Positions 52,369-61,945 are shown, numbered from the stretch's first letter. The stretch: DNA of 64,000 nucleotides from Planctomycetaceae bacterium (GCA_020638975.1 JACKHN010000003.1:62001-126000); one strand, 5' to 3'. Numbers and translations are program-made. Notes: generated from the letters alone by a model not told the origin.

Positions 52369-53001
52369 ATGCTTTACTACGTATCCGATCTCCTGTTCAT
52401 CATCGTCGTTCTAATCACGGCTTACTACATCTCGCGAAGGGGGATGGTCAATGCCGCAGTGCTTTTCATCGCGATGCTCATCGCGAGCTTGCTGGCGATC
52501 ACGACTTTCGAGCCGGTAGCAAACTGGATCTCTCGGACCTATCTCGTCGCGACGGATTTTCGAGTCGCTAGTTGGATTTACATTGTCTCGGTGTCCGCGA
52601 TTTTTTCGTCAGCTCTCGCACTTCAAATGTGGTGCATCCACCTCATTCTGCCGGAAGCTCCAGTCATGTCTCAGCGGATGGAGAGTATCGGCGCGCGAGT
52701 TCTCGGTGTATTGGGCGGGTATCTGTTCGCCTCATTCCTGCTCACGGCATTGCTGACATCACCAGCACCTCGTGAGTTTTGGGGAACGTTTGCGCCAGAA
52801 GCTCACCGACGTCCAGGTCCAATCATGGCCTGCGCACCGGATTACCAATTCCTGGCGCTCACGGAATATACGTGTGAACACGCGTTTGCCTTGACGGGCG
52901 GATCGTGGGGACTTGGACGCCCGGTGATTTCTGCGGAAACGACAGGTGGACGTTGGTCAACGTTTCCTATTCGCTATTCGAGGTTTCGTGAGAATCCGTA
53001 G
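52369..53001 (+). CDS. Small membrane protein, possibly CvpA-like
   Basis: 210 residues starting 3 bp after the GspE-like gene. Four membrane helices in the first 130 residues (SDLLFIIVVLITAYYIS, AVLFIAMLIASLLAI, ASWIYIVSVSAIFSSALALQM, LGVLGGYLFASFLLTALL). The topology and the IGARVLGVLGGYLFASF segment are like CvpA-family proteins. The tail is soluble. Coupling with the ATPase suggests the two work together, but nothing in the sequence says how. Confidence 0.65.
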   Translation: MLYYVSDLLFIIVVLITAYYISRRGMVNAAVLFIAMLIASLLAITTFEPVANWISRTYLVATDFRVASWIYIVSVSAIFSSALALQMWCIHLILPEAPVMSQRMESIGARVLGVLGGYLFASFLLTALLTSPAPREFWGTFAPEAHRRPGPIMACAPDYQFLALTEYTCEHAFALTGGSWGLGRPVISAETTGGRWSTFPIRYSRFRENP

Positions 53002-53155
53002 TGGGCACCTTGGTCGACTCGAGCGTGAGTCCAAGTCCGCTTTTAAGAGTTGCAGGTGATCCGGCACGAGTCAGTGGCCTAGGATGTGCTGTGATGCTTT
53101 GCTAGAAGGAAGCGTCAGGTGCGTCACACTTCTTCGCTAGTAGCATTACCGTGCA

Positions 53156-56100
53156 ATGGCTAATTCCGATTCACATTCGTTGCGATCGGCACTTTCTCGA
53201 TCATCGAAACGCATTGATCTAGCCATGCAGGCTGATCAATTTCGGTTGCGTCAAAGCCTGAGGTGGATTGAGCAAGCGGCTCGCGAGGGAAAGTCGCTCG
53301 ATAGAAAAGTGGAGGAGCTACAGAGAAGACTCGACAAATCCTGCGACCTCAGAAAACGGCGGGAAGAGACTCGTCCAAATTGCAACTTCGATCTCGACCT
53401 TCCAATTTTGGCTCGCCGTGAAGAAATTGCCGATGCGATTCGTGACAACCAAGTCGTCGTCATCTGCGGCGAGACCGGGTCGGGCAAGTCGACACAGCTT
53501 CCGAAAATCTGCCTGGATATCGGCCGAGGCATTTCCGGATTCATTGGACATACGCAGCCGCGGCGTGTCGCGGCACGCACGATTGCGGCTCGATTGGCGG
53601 ACGAATTGAACTCGTCGTTAGGCGAGCATGTGGGCTTTCAGATTCGTTTCACCGACACGACAAAGCCCTCTTCATTCATCAAACTGATGACCGATGGGAT
53701 CTTGTTGGCCGAGACACAGAGCGATCGCTATCTGGATCGCTACGACACGATTATCATCGACGAAGCTCACGAGCGGTCGTTGAACATCGACTTTCTGATC
53801 GGCTATTTGAAGAACATCCTGCCGAAGCGTCGCGACTTGCGAGTGATCATTACTTCGGCAACGATCGACGCCCAGAGCTTTGCCGCTCACTTCTCGACAC
53901 AGGATCGCGCCGTTCCGATCATCGAAGTCTCGGGGCGCACCTATCCGGTCGAAGTCCGATATCGACCACCGGAATCATTCGGCGAGAACGAAGACACCGA
54001 GTCTATCCCCGATCAGATTGCTCAAGCAGCCAGCGAACTGTGCAAGGAAGGGCCTGGCGACATCCTGACGTTCCTGCCCACCGAACGCGACATCCTCGAT
54101 GTGGCGAAACGCTTACGAAGCCGATCCTTCGCCGGGCATGAAAAAGTACAGATCCTGCCGTTGTATGGACGACTGTCGATTGCCGAGCAAAACAAAGTGT
54201 TCAAGCCGACCGGGCAAAGGCGGATGGTGTTGGCAACCAACGTGGCCGAATCGTCGTTGACGGTGCCGGGCATTCGTTATGTCATCGATACCGGCACGGC
54301 TCGCATCAGTCGCTATTCGCCTCGTTCCAAAGTTCAGCGATTGCCCATCGAACCCATCTCACGAGCGTCCGCCGACCAACGCAAAGGACGTTGTGGTCGA
54401 ATTGGGCCAGGCATCTGCATCCGATTGTTCGGTGAGGACGATTTCAACAAGCGGGATCAGTACACAACGCCAGAGATCCGCAGAACCAATCTCGCCGCAG
54501 TCATCCTCCGCATGCTGGCGTTGCGTCTCGGCACGGTCGACGAGTTCCCGTTTCTCGATCCGCCGCGAACCGATGCGATTAACGACGGATACAAAACGCT
54601 CTATGAACTAGGTGCTGTCGATGATCGTCGCCGCCTGACCGACATCGGAAAGTCGCTCAGCCGTTTACCGATCGACCCGCGAATTGGCCGTATGATCTTG
54701 GCAGCGGATCAAGAAGGATGTCTCCACGAGATGCTGATCATCGCTTCGGCCATTGAAGTGCAGGACGTTCGCGATCGCCCCATCGAGAAACAAAAGCACG
54801 CGGACGAAGCTCATGCCAAGTTCGCGCACGAAGATTCAGACTTCCTCACCTATCTGAATCTTTGGGACTTCTACCACAACCTTCGCGACAAACTTTCACG
54901 CAGCCAAATTCGCAAAGCCTGTCAGCAGAACTTTTTGTCGGATATTCGGATGCGCGAGTGGCAAGATGTTCATCGGCAGCTGGTGCGGCTTGCCAGCGAA
55001 AACGGACTGCAGGTTTCCACGCGACGGAACAACGCCGATTCGATTCACCGGAGCTTGCTGTGTGGCTTGTTGTCGAACGTGGCGATGCGGCGTGATGGCG
55101 TCGAGTACGAGGGTGCAGGCGGAACGAGTTTCTTCGTTTGGCCTGGTTCGGCAGCGTTTGAACGAAAGCCGAAATGGATTGTTGCCGGTGAACTGGTCGA
55201 AACGTCGCGACGATACTTGCGAACCGTGGCACCAATCCAACCGAACTGGATCGAACCGCTGGCCTCGCATGTCGTCAAACGCTCGTATACGGATCCATTC
55301 TGGTCGAGTAAGAGCGGAACGGTGCTGGCGTATGAGAAGGTGACTTTGTTTGGACTGACGATTGTCGCCGGTCGGCGGACGCCCTACGGGCAACACGATC
55401 CCGAAACCGCGAGGCGTTTGTTCATCGAACATGCGCTGGTCGGCGGTGATTTCAGTTCCGAGCCCAAGTTCTTGAAGCACAATCGCAAACTGCTGTCCGA
55501 CCTGCAATCGATGGGAGCCAAGTCACGCGCGCCCGATTACTTGGTCGGGGACAGTGCCCAGTATGCCTTCTACGATGCACATCTGCCGCAAGAATGTTTT
55601 GATGCGGCATCGTTGAATCGCTGGCTCAAGGGTGCCGATGCCGAAGCGATCGATCGGCTGAAGATGACGCTCACTGATCTGATGGGAGAATCGAGCGGAC
55701 ATGATACTTCCGCGTTCCCCGATCAATTCAATGCCGGATCGCTGAACCTTGAGATTGACTACCGCTTTCAGCCCGGTGATCAGGACGACGGTCTGACGAT
55801 CACGGTGCCCAAGGAGGGATTACAGCAACTCGATCAGCGACGGCTCGAATGGCTTGTACCCGGTCGCGTTGAGGAGAAATTGACAGCGTTGATTCGATCC
55901 TTGCCGAAGGCCCAGCGACGCAGTTTTATCCCGGCACCAGACGTCGCGCGACGAGCGAGTGAGATGATGCCGTTTGCCGAAGGGGACTTTTTAACGGTCG
56001 CGGCACAAACACTCGGCAAGATTGCTGGCGAGCATCTTTCACCTCATGCGTTCAAGCTCGATAAAGTTCCACAACATTTGCGGATGAATGTTCGCGTTGT

Positions 56101-57073
56101 CGACGAATCGGGCGAATTGCTTGCCGAAGGACGCGATCTCAACCAGTTGGCAACCGAGATCGGCGTCGAAAGCTCGCCGGATATGAGTTTGATCAGCGAC
56201 GGTGAATGGGAGCGTGACGGCATCAAAGTTTGGGACTTCGGCGAGTTGCCGGACAGCATCACGATTCGTCGAGGCGATTTTGCACTCGAAGCTTACCCGT
56301 CGCTAGTCGATGCCGGTGATTCCGTTTCGCTGCGACTGGCGACAACGCGGGAAGGTGCTAGGTCGCAGACGCACGCTGGGCTGCGAAGGCTGTTCTGTTT
56401 GGCCGAGCATCGCGAGTTGAAGTCGCAAGTCCATTGGTTGCCTAATATCGACAGACTGACTCTGTATGCGGCAACGATGAAGCATACGCGCGACGTTCGC
56501 GAACAACTGATTGATCTCGCGGCGGAGTTGGCTTTCTTGCGAGGCCCTTTGAAACCACGCGACGCGGAGTCGTTTGATGTCGCCTGTAAGCAAGGGCGAA
56601 AGGAGTTGCTAGTCGCTGCCCAGGATCTCGCGAAGGTTGTTGCTCCACTGCTGGAGCGTTATCACGAGGTGCAGGTCAAGCTGGGAGAGGCAGCGTCTCC
56701 GAACTTGCGAGCATCCGTAGCCGATATCCGCCAACAACTCGCTCGTCTCACCGCAGATGGCTTTTGGACTTCGACGCCTTGGAATTGGCTGACACAGTAT
56801 CCACGGTACTTGCAGGCGATTCTTGTGCGATTGGACAAGCTCTCCACAGGCGGTGGTGCGCGCGATCGTCAATTGATGCAAGAGCTGATGCCTTTCCAGC
56901 GACGCTATGATGAAGCAGTCGAGGCGGGCGGTGTGGCGAACGAGAGCGTCGCGGCTTTTGAAGAATATCGCTGGATGCTCGAGGAATTTCGGATCTCGCT
57001 GTTCGCACAGCAAGTCGGCACTTCGATCAAGATCTCGCCGCAGCGACTGGAGAAGCAATGGGGGAAAGTGTAG
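53156..57073 (+). CDS. hrpA: ATP-dependent RNA helicase HrpA-type (DEAH box)
   Basis: 1305 residues, the usual size. Walker A GETGSGKSTQLPK near 105, TQPRRVAARTIAARLA, DEAH in IIIDEAHERSLNIDFL near 201, SATID, then PLYGRLSIAEQNKVF and DQRKGRCGRIGPGICIRLF (motif VI). After the helicase core come the ratchet and OB-fold regions and the long C-terminal HrpA domain. Known HrpA acts in mRNA processing and ribosome rescue. The start ATG was taken at 53156; no strong ribosome binding site is visible. Confidence 0.93.
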   Translation: MANSDSHSLRSALSRSSKRIDLAMQADQFRLRQSLRWIEQAAREGKSLDRKVEELQRRLDKSCDLRKRREETRPNCNFDLDLPILARREEIADAIRDNQVVVICGETGSGKSTQLPKICLDIGRGISGFIGHTQPRRVAARTIAARLADELNSSLGEHVGFQIRFTDTTKPSSFIKLMTDGILLAETQSDRYLDRYDTIIIDEAHERSLNIDFLIGYLKNILPKRRDLRVIITSATIDAQSFAAHFSTQDRAVPIIEVSGRTYPVEVRYRPPESFGENEDTESIPDQIAQAASELCKEGPGDILTFLPTERDILDVAKRLRSRSFAGHEKVQILPLYGRLSIAEQNKVFKPTGQRRMVLATNVAESSLTVPGIRYVIDTGTARISRYSPRSKVQRLPIEPISRASADQRKGRCGRIGPGICIRLFGEDDFNKRDQYTTPEIRRTNLAAVILRMLALRLGTVDEFPFLDPPRTDAINDGYKTLYELGAVDDRRRLTDIGKSLSRLPIDPRIGRMILAADQEGCLHEMLIIASAIEVQDVRDRPIEKQKHADEAHAKFAHEDSDFLTYLNLWDFYHNLRDKLSRSQIRKACQQNFLSDIRMREWQDVHRQLVRLASENGLQVSTRRNNADSIHRSLLCGLLSNVAMRRDGVEYEGAGGTSFFVWPGSAAFERKPKWIVAGELVETSRRYLRTVAPIQPNWIEPLASHVVKRSYTDPFWSSKSGTVLAYEKVTLFGLTIVAGRRTPYGQHDPETARRLFIEHALVGGDFSSEPKFLKHNRKLLSDLQSMGAKSRAPDYLVGDSAQYAFYDAHLPQECFDAASLNRWLKGADAEAIDRLKMTLTDLMGESSGHDTSAFPDQFNAGSLNLEIDYRFQPGDQDDGLTITVPKEGLQQLDQRRLEWLVPGRVEEKLTALIRSLPKAQRRSFIPAPDVARRASEMMPFAEGDFLTVAAQTLGKIAGEHLSPHAFKLDKVPQHLRMNVRVVDESGELLAEGRDLNQLATEIGVESSPDMSLISDGEWERDGIKVWDFGELPDSITIRRGDFALEAYPSLVDAGDSVSLRLATTREGARSQTHAGLRRLFCLAEHRELKSQVHWLPNIDRLTLYAATMKHTRDVREQLIDLAAELAFLRGPLKPRDAESFDVACKQGRKELLVAAQDLAKVVAPLLERYHEVQVKLGEAASPNLRASVADIRQQLARLTADGFWTSTPWNWLTQYPRYLQAILVRLDKLSTGGGARDRQLMQELMPFQRRYDEAVEAGGVANESVAAFEEYRWMLEEFRISLFAQQVGTSIKISPQRLEKQWGKV

Positions 57074-57133
57074 GTTAGTGCGGCATATTTGTCGCCACGA
57101 GAGCCCATTCCTCCAACACGGCACTTTAATCTA

Positions 57134-58828
57134 ATGATGCTCGCACTCCTCGCGTTTTTGCCGATCATTGTCGTTGGGTTATTCCTCGTCGTTTTGCGTT
57201 GGCCGGCAAGTCGCGCGATGCCGCTGTCATATGCGAGCGCTGCGTTACTCGCGTTGTTTGTATGGCGTGTGCCGGTGATTCAAGTGGCGGCCGCTTCTGT
57301 CCATGGTTTGATCGTCGCAGCGTCCCTGTTGTACATCATCTTTGGCGCCATCTTGCTGTTGAACACATTGCAAGAGAGCGGAGCATTGGGCGTCATCCGG
57401 CGTGGGTTCACCGACATTTCTGCAGATCGCAGAATTCAAGTGATCATCATCGCTTGGCTCTTCGGATCTTTCATCGAAGGATCGGCAGGATTTGGAACGC
57501 CAGCGGCGGTTGCCGTTCCTTTAATGGTCGGCTTAGGATTTCCTGCGATGTGTGCGGTCGTTGCGGGAATGGTGATTCAAAGTACTCCCGTTTCCTTCGG
57601 CGCGCTGGGCACTCCGATCCTGGTCGGCGTCGGGAACGGACTGTCTGGTGATCCGGCGGTTGAAGCCTACGCCCGCGAAGCCGGCTACGTGGCAGCCAAC
57701 GGCGATCTGGCTTGGAACGTTTTTTTGTCTGCGATCGCTTTCAAAGTGGCGTTGCTGCATGCAGTCGCAGGCTTGCTGATTCCACTGTTCGTTGTCGTGT
57801 TGATGACTCGGTACTTTGGACCGAATCGATCGTTCGCGGAAGGCCTCCGTGTTTGGAAGTTTGCGTTGCTGGCTTCCGTTTCAATGACGATACCGTATGT
57901 GCTGGTCGCTCGCTTTCTGGGGCCCGAGTTTCCATCGCTGATCGGCGGGCTCGTTGGCTTAGGGATCATGATCACTTGCGCGCGGGCGGGAGTATTCGTT
58001 CCGAAGGGCGAACCGTGGGACTTTGATTCCAAGGATAAATGGGATACCGAGTGGATAGGCACGATCTCGCTGGACGATACGGGAAAGCCCAAGTCGTCGA
58101 TGTCATTGCTGACGGCATGGAGTCCGTATGTTCTTGTGGCGGGCTTGCTCGTCGCGACCCGCGTCCCGGCGTTAGGCATCAAGCAGTTGCTCATGTCGCC
58201 CGGCGCAACGATTGTGTGGCCCAATGTCTTCGGTACGGAGATCACTTCCAAGGTCGAACCACTTTATCTGCCCGGCACAATTTTCATCGTCGTGTCGATC
58301 CTGACGTTCGTGCTGCATCGCATGAAGTCGGCGGATTTCGGCGTGGCCTGGAAACGTTCGGGCCGAACGATGTTGAGCGCTTCGGTGGCACTTGTCTTCA
58401 CCGTGCCGATGGTACAAGTCTTCATCAACTCGTCCGGCGGAGCCGCTGGATTCGAGAAGATGCCGATCGTATTGGCCGAGGGCGTCGCCTCGTTGACAGG
58501 TTCTTCATGGCCTTTGTTCTCGCCCTTCATTGGTGGATTCGGAGCGTTTGTCGCCGGGAGCAATACGGTGAGCAACATGATGTTCTCGCTGTTCCAATTC
58601 GGAGTCGGCCAGCGAATCGGAGTCGATCCAACATGGGTGGTGGCTTTGCAGGCGGTCGGAGGCGCGGCCGGTAATACGATTTGCGTACACAACGTCGTCG
58701 CCGCCTCGGCTGTCGTCGGCTTGATTGGCAAGGAGGGAGCGATCATCCGCAAGACTTTGCCCGTGTTCTGCTACTACGCGCTCATCGCTGGTCTGCTCGG
58801 AAGTCTGATCGTCTGGAACGTGCCCTAA
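57134..58828 (+). CDS. lctP: L-lactate permease family transporter
   Basis: 564 residues from the ATG at 57134 (57137 also possible). Twelve or more membrane spans, with the lactate permease patterns GSFIEGSAGFGTPAAVAVPLMVGLGFP, STPVSFGALGTPILVGVGNGL, SPFIGGFGAFVAGSNTVSNMMF and GAAGNTICVHNVVAASAVVGL. It takes up lactate, or glycolate, with protons. The central extra segment SKDKWDTEWIGTISLDDTG is polar and cytoplasmic. Follows hrpA by 60 bp. Confidence 0.93.
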   Translation: MMLALLAFLPIIVVGLFLVVLRWPASRAMPLSYASAALLALFVWRVPVIQVAAASVHGLIVAASLLYIIFGAILLLNTLQESGALGVIRRGFTDISADRRIQVIIIAWLFGSFIEGSAGFGTPAAVAVPLMVGLGFPAMCAVVAGMVIQSTPVSFGALGTPILVGVGNGLSGDPAVEAYAREAGYVAANGDLAWNVFLSAIAFKVALLHAVAGLLIPLFVVVLMTRYFGPNRSFAEGLRVWKFALLASVSMTIPYVLVARFLGPEFPSLIGGLVGLGIMITCARAGVFVPKGEPWDFDSKDKWDTEWIGTISLDDTGKPKSSMSLLTAWSPYVLVAGLLVATRVPALGIKQLLMSPGATIVWPNVFGTEITSKVEPLYLPGTIFIVVSILTFVLHRMKSADFGVAWKRSGRTMLSASVALVFTVPMVQVFINSSGGAAGFEKMPIVLAEGVASLTGSSWPLFSPFIGGFGAFVAGSNTVSNMMFSLFQFGVGQRIGVDPTWVVALQAVGGAAGNTICVHNVVAASAVVGLIGKEGAIIRKTLPVFCYYALIAGLLGSLIVWNVP

Positions 58829-58835
58829 GGAACGA

Positions 58836-58948
58836 CTCAACAATAACTTCTTCTTTTGCATAGGGTCCGCTGTGCGGATCTCAGGGATTGCTGGTCCGCA
58901 CAGCGGACCCTACGTTTGAAATGCCGAAGTTATTTCTGACTAATTCCT
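58836..58948. repeat. 113-bp dispersed hairpin element, copy 2
   Basis: Same unit and length as 22725-22837. Hairpin with perfect 18-bp arms: TAGGGTCCGCTGTGCGGA at 58861-58878 and its complement at 58895-58912, with a 16-nt loop. Short inverted ends AATAACTTC and GAAGTTATT flank it. It lies directly between the lactate permease gene and the restriction-modification locus. Confidence 0.85.
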
Positions 58949-58961
58949 AAGATGGCGGAGT

Positions 58962-58992
58962 AACCGAAGTTGGGCTAAACCGATATTGGGTT
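58962..58992 (+). promoter_or_regulatory. Two tandem operators (C-boxes) before the XRE regulator gene
   Basis: AACCGAAGTTGGGCT at 58962-58976 and AACCGATATTGGGTT at 58978-58992, both variants of AACCnAnnTTGGGTT and spaced by 16 bp. The second ends 13 bp before the ATG. Tandem operators in front of the C gene are typical of C-protein-controlled restriction-modification systems. Confidence 0.7.
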
Positions 58993-59005
58993 TATCCTTC
59001 TCGCC

Positions 59006-59251
59006 ATGACGGCATCTCTCCACACCACACGCTACCGCTTCCTGCGAGAGCTCCTCACTGAAACAAGGAAATCGCAAGGGCTTTCACAAGAGGCACTCGC
59101 CGAGCGGTTGGGCCGCCTTCAGACATTTGTAAGTAAATATGAACGTGGCGAGCGGCGGCTCGACGTCGTTGAATTGCTGGACGTCACCGAAGCATTGCAA
59201 CTGGACGCGTCAAAGTTGATTCGTCAGCTTATGGCAATGGATGGATCATGA
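59006..59251 (+). CDS. XRE-family regulator, C-protein-like controller of the restriction-modification system
   Basis: 81 residues, one helix-turn-helix: LTETRKSQGLSQEALAERLGRLQTFVSKYERGERRLDVVEL. The size and single-domain form match controller (C) proteins. It overlaps the endonuclease gene by 4 nt (ATGA). Three copies of AACCnAnnTTGGGTT lie before this gene and before the methyltransferase gene; these are the expected binding sites. The regulator itself looks intact. Confidence 0.85.
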   Translation: MTASLHTTRYRFLRELLTETRKSQGLSQEALAERLGRLQTFVSKYERGERRLDVVELLDVTEALQLDASKLIRQLMAMDGS

Positions 59252-59858
59252 AGATCATCCATATCGAAAGGCTCGTCTCAATTGGACCTTTCCCTCGGTC
59301 CCGTGAATGGAAACGCATCCGCAGCGGTATGCATGATGCGATTCGCGCCGTCGATTGGCCACCTGGCACTGGAAAGTTCACGATTTATCCGCAGAGCGGA
59401 AAGCGGCGAGGTGAAGGAAACGGTGTTAAGCCGATCAAGAACGAATGTCTCGCCAGATTACGTGAACAAGGTTGGGAAGCGGAAAGCGCATTCGACGTTC
59501 TTGGCACCGCAAATCCCGGCGACCTTGATGCTGTCTTTCAGGCAAAGGCCGGTGCAGTCGCGATGGAGTGGAAAACTGGCAATATCTCATCAAGTCATCG
59601 CGCGCGCTGAATAAGCTCTCGATTGGATTGATGCGTGGCGCGTTGGTGGGTGCCACGCTCGTCGTACCGTCTCGACAACTTTACCGGTGGCTCACGGATC
59701 GCATTGGGAACTTCCAAGAGCTACGTCCTTATCTGGACCTGTGGAAGGCGATTCCCTGCGAGAACGGCGTCTTTGAAATCGTCGAAATCGAGCAAGACGG
59801 AGAGAGCCTCGATGTTCCTCGAATCCCCAAAGGGACAGACGGTCGGGCGCGTCGCTAG
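59248..59858 (+). pseudogene. BamHI-like type II restriction endonuclease, frameshifted
   Basis: The frame from 59248 runs to 59610 and continues in another frame to 59858. Joined, about 203 residues (BamHI itself has 213): KFTIYPQSG..GNGVKPIK, NPGDLDAVF, MEWKTGNISSSHRALNK, LTDRIGNFQELRPYLDL and VPRIPKGTDG align with BamHI segments by eye. The break is in a CG run at 59599-59607, (CG)4C where the BamHI-like frame needs (CG)3C. The active-site motif is GDLD..EWK, a canonical PD-ExK, while BamHI has Glu in place of that Lys. As written the protein ends after SSSHRAR and lacks about 80 C-terminal residues, so it is probably inactive. Confidence 0.85.
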
Positions 59859-60746
59859 TCCTCAATGAAGTCGCCATTGCGATGCGACTGTATGTCGTCC
59901 CGCTCTAGGCGATCCCTGATGACGTCGGCGAAATCGAGTTCGATGCCTAACCAGCGCCGACTCCTTGACTCACAGACGGCAAACGTCGTTCCGCTTCCGC
60001 CAAATGGATCAATCACAACATCACCAGCAACGGTTGACATTTCCACCACGCGATCCAGCAACTTGGTCGACAGAGCGTTCGCCTTTCTGTCGCCCGACTT
60101 GAACTTTCGGTGTCGCACGGGCGGGATATCCGTCCAGACATCCTTGAGGTTCACTCCGTTCGGGTTCATCGCCTGGCGATGCCCGCCGTAATCCTTAAGC
60201 TCTTTCCCGCAGTGACGGCATAGAGCGATCGGCGTCCGGATTTTTCGAAACGTGTTCGGCTTTCCTTTGCTGTAATACAGCAAGCTATAATGAATGGCTC
60301 GGATGCAGACGCCCCGGAATCGGCAGGCACGCGCTGATCTCCACAGCAATCCAGTGGCGAAACTCTAAGCCTTGAGTTCCGAGAAACGCTCCAATCGGAA
60401 TATTCCATTTCGGAAGGTTATACACAAAGAAGCTTCCGCCTGGCTTGAGGATTCGAATGCATTCCGCCAACCATCCGTAGCACCATTCGAGGTAATCGGA
60501 CCGCATATCATTAGAGCGATCGCCGTACTCTTTCCCGAGATTGAATGGTGGATCGGCAAAGACCGTGTCAGCCACTTCGTCCCCGATCATCGGCAGCACG
60601 TCCATGCAGTCGCCTGACCAAAGGGCACCTAGACTCGTACGAAAGGCCGGCTCATCCGCATCAGCGAGCACGAGACCCGTGAGATCTAGCTGACCCGAAT
60701 CTAGTTGCAACCGAGTTTGATTTCTCGACTCTCGTGTACTAGGCAC
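59855..60746 (-). pseudogene. DNA methyltransferase of the BamHI-like system (beta class), frameshifted
   Basis: Two overlapping minus-strand frames make one enzyme of about 296 residues. The upstream frame (60285-60746) has LWSGDCMDVLP and the catalytic DPPFNLGKEYGD with GGSFFVYNLPKWN. The downstream frame (59855-60349) continues with HYSLLYYSKGKPNTFRKIRTP, a CxxC finger (ALCRHCGKELKDYGGHR), VWTDIPPVRH and the SAM motif DPFGGSGTTFAVCE. Catalytic motif before SAM motif marks the beta class, N6-adenine or N4-cytosine. The break is a doubled 4-bp unit (AATGAATG, 60289-60296). The start is GTG at 60746. Tail-to-tail with the endonuclease gene. Confidence 0.85.
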
Positions 60747-60765
60747 GTGAAGTTCCCACCCGCGT

Positions 60766-60780
60766 AACCCAAGTTGGGTT
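60766..60780 (-). promoter_or_regulatory. Operator (C-box) before the methyltransferase gene
   Basis: AACCCAAGTTGGGTT, a palindrome of 7+1+7 bp, 20 bp upstream of the GTG start of the methyltransferase. It matches the tandem operators at 58962-58992 and suggests the regulator controls both sides of the locus. Confidence 0.65.
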
Positions 60781-60913
60781 GCGTCCTACCGAGTCAGACC
60801 GGCGCTCGTTAATACCTCGAATTGTGGCGGTGGCGTTGCTTCACTCGCTTGGTAGAGTACCCTTGTCGCTGGAACGTCCAAAGTGATTGGCGCGCTTTAG
60901 TGAGATAAGAGCC

Positions 60914-61840
60914 ATGACGCGACAAGTCTATTTATCCGGTCAATTGGTGGCCGAAGAAGACGCAAAGATCTCGATCTTTGACAGTGCCGTGTTGCTTGGC
61001 GACACGGTAACTGAGTCAACGCGGACGTTCGGACACTGTCCGTTCAAGTTGAGTGAACACATTCACCGCCTGTATAAGTCGCTCAAGGTTGCCCGCATCG
61101 ATCCAGGCATGAATGCCGACGAAATGTTGAATGTGACGCTCCGCATGTTAGAGGCAAATCTGCCGGACTATCGCGAGGGCGACGATTGCTGGATTGTCCA
61201 CAACATTTCGCGAGGTGCATTCATTCCCGGTCCGGACCCGACTGTGCAACGCAGCGTGGCGACCGTGATGATCTACACACAGCCGCTGGATTTGCGTGGG
61301 TGGGCCAAGTTCTATACGGATGGTTGCCATGCAGTTACTCCGATGAGCCGGATCATCCCCTCGCAATCGCTGGACGCGCGAATTAAGAATCGCAGTCGCA
61401 TGGCGTATACGCTTGCCGAGATGGAAGCGAAGTTGGTCGATCCTGAAGCGCAAAGCGTGATACTCGACATTCACGGAAATGTGGCAGAGAACAAAGGAGG
61501 CAACGTGTTCATCGTGTCTGACGGTGTGCTGAAGACGCCGCGCACGACGAATTGTCTCGCCGGTATCAGTCGAGCGACTGTGATGCAATTGGCCCGATTG
61601 CGAAACATCTGTGTCGAAGAGACCGAACTCCAGCCCTACGATTTGTACACGGCTGACGAGGTGTTTTTTACGAGCACACCGTATTGCATCATGCCGGCGA
61701 CGAAGTTCAACGGACTGCCCGTCGGCGACGGCCAAGTTGGACCGATGACGCAACGACTGCTCCGAGCATGGAGTGAGTTCGTTGGACTGGATATCGTACG
61801 CCAGGCGCGCAAGCAACTCCCGGCATCAGAAGCAGGTTGA
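60914..61840 (+). CDS. Class IV aminotransferase (branched-chain/D-amino-acid type)
   Basis: 308 residues from the ATG at 60914; a longer frame from 60887 is less likely. Fold type IV PLP features: LSGQLVAEEDAKISIFDSAVLLGDTV, the lysine in RIKNRSRMAYTLAE, DIHGNVAENKGGNVFIV and CLAGISRATVMQLA. The ending KFNGLPVGDGQVGPMTQRLLRAWSEFVG is family-typical. Substrate may be branched-chain keto acids; an exact IlvE assignment is not possible by eye. Confidence 0.88.
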   Translation: MTRQVYLSGQLVAEEDAKISIFDSAVLLGDTVTESTRTFGHCPFKLSEHIHRLYKSLKVARIDPGMNADEMLNVTLRMLEANLPDYREGDDCWIVHNISRGAFIPGPDPTVQRSVATVMIYTQPLDLRGWAKFYTDGCHAVTPMSRIIPSQSLDARIKNRSRMAYTLAEMEAKLVDPEAQSVILDIHGNVAENKGGNVFIVSDGVLKTPRTTNCLAGISRATVMQLARLRNICVEETELQPYDLYTADEVFFTSTPYCIMPATKFNGLPVGDGQVGPMTQRLLRAWSEFVGLDIVRQARKQLPASEAG

Positions 61841-61945
61841 GTTCATCGCTGCACGGCGCAGCCAAGGACGAATTCGTTCGATACATTGGGCATTCCCGGT
61901 CGAAAGACCCTGAGAAAACAATGTGTGACTGACGAGGAGTTCGAT

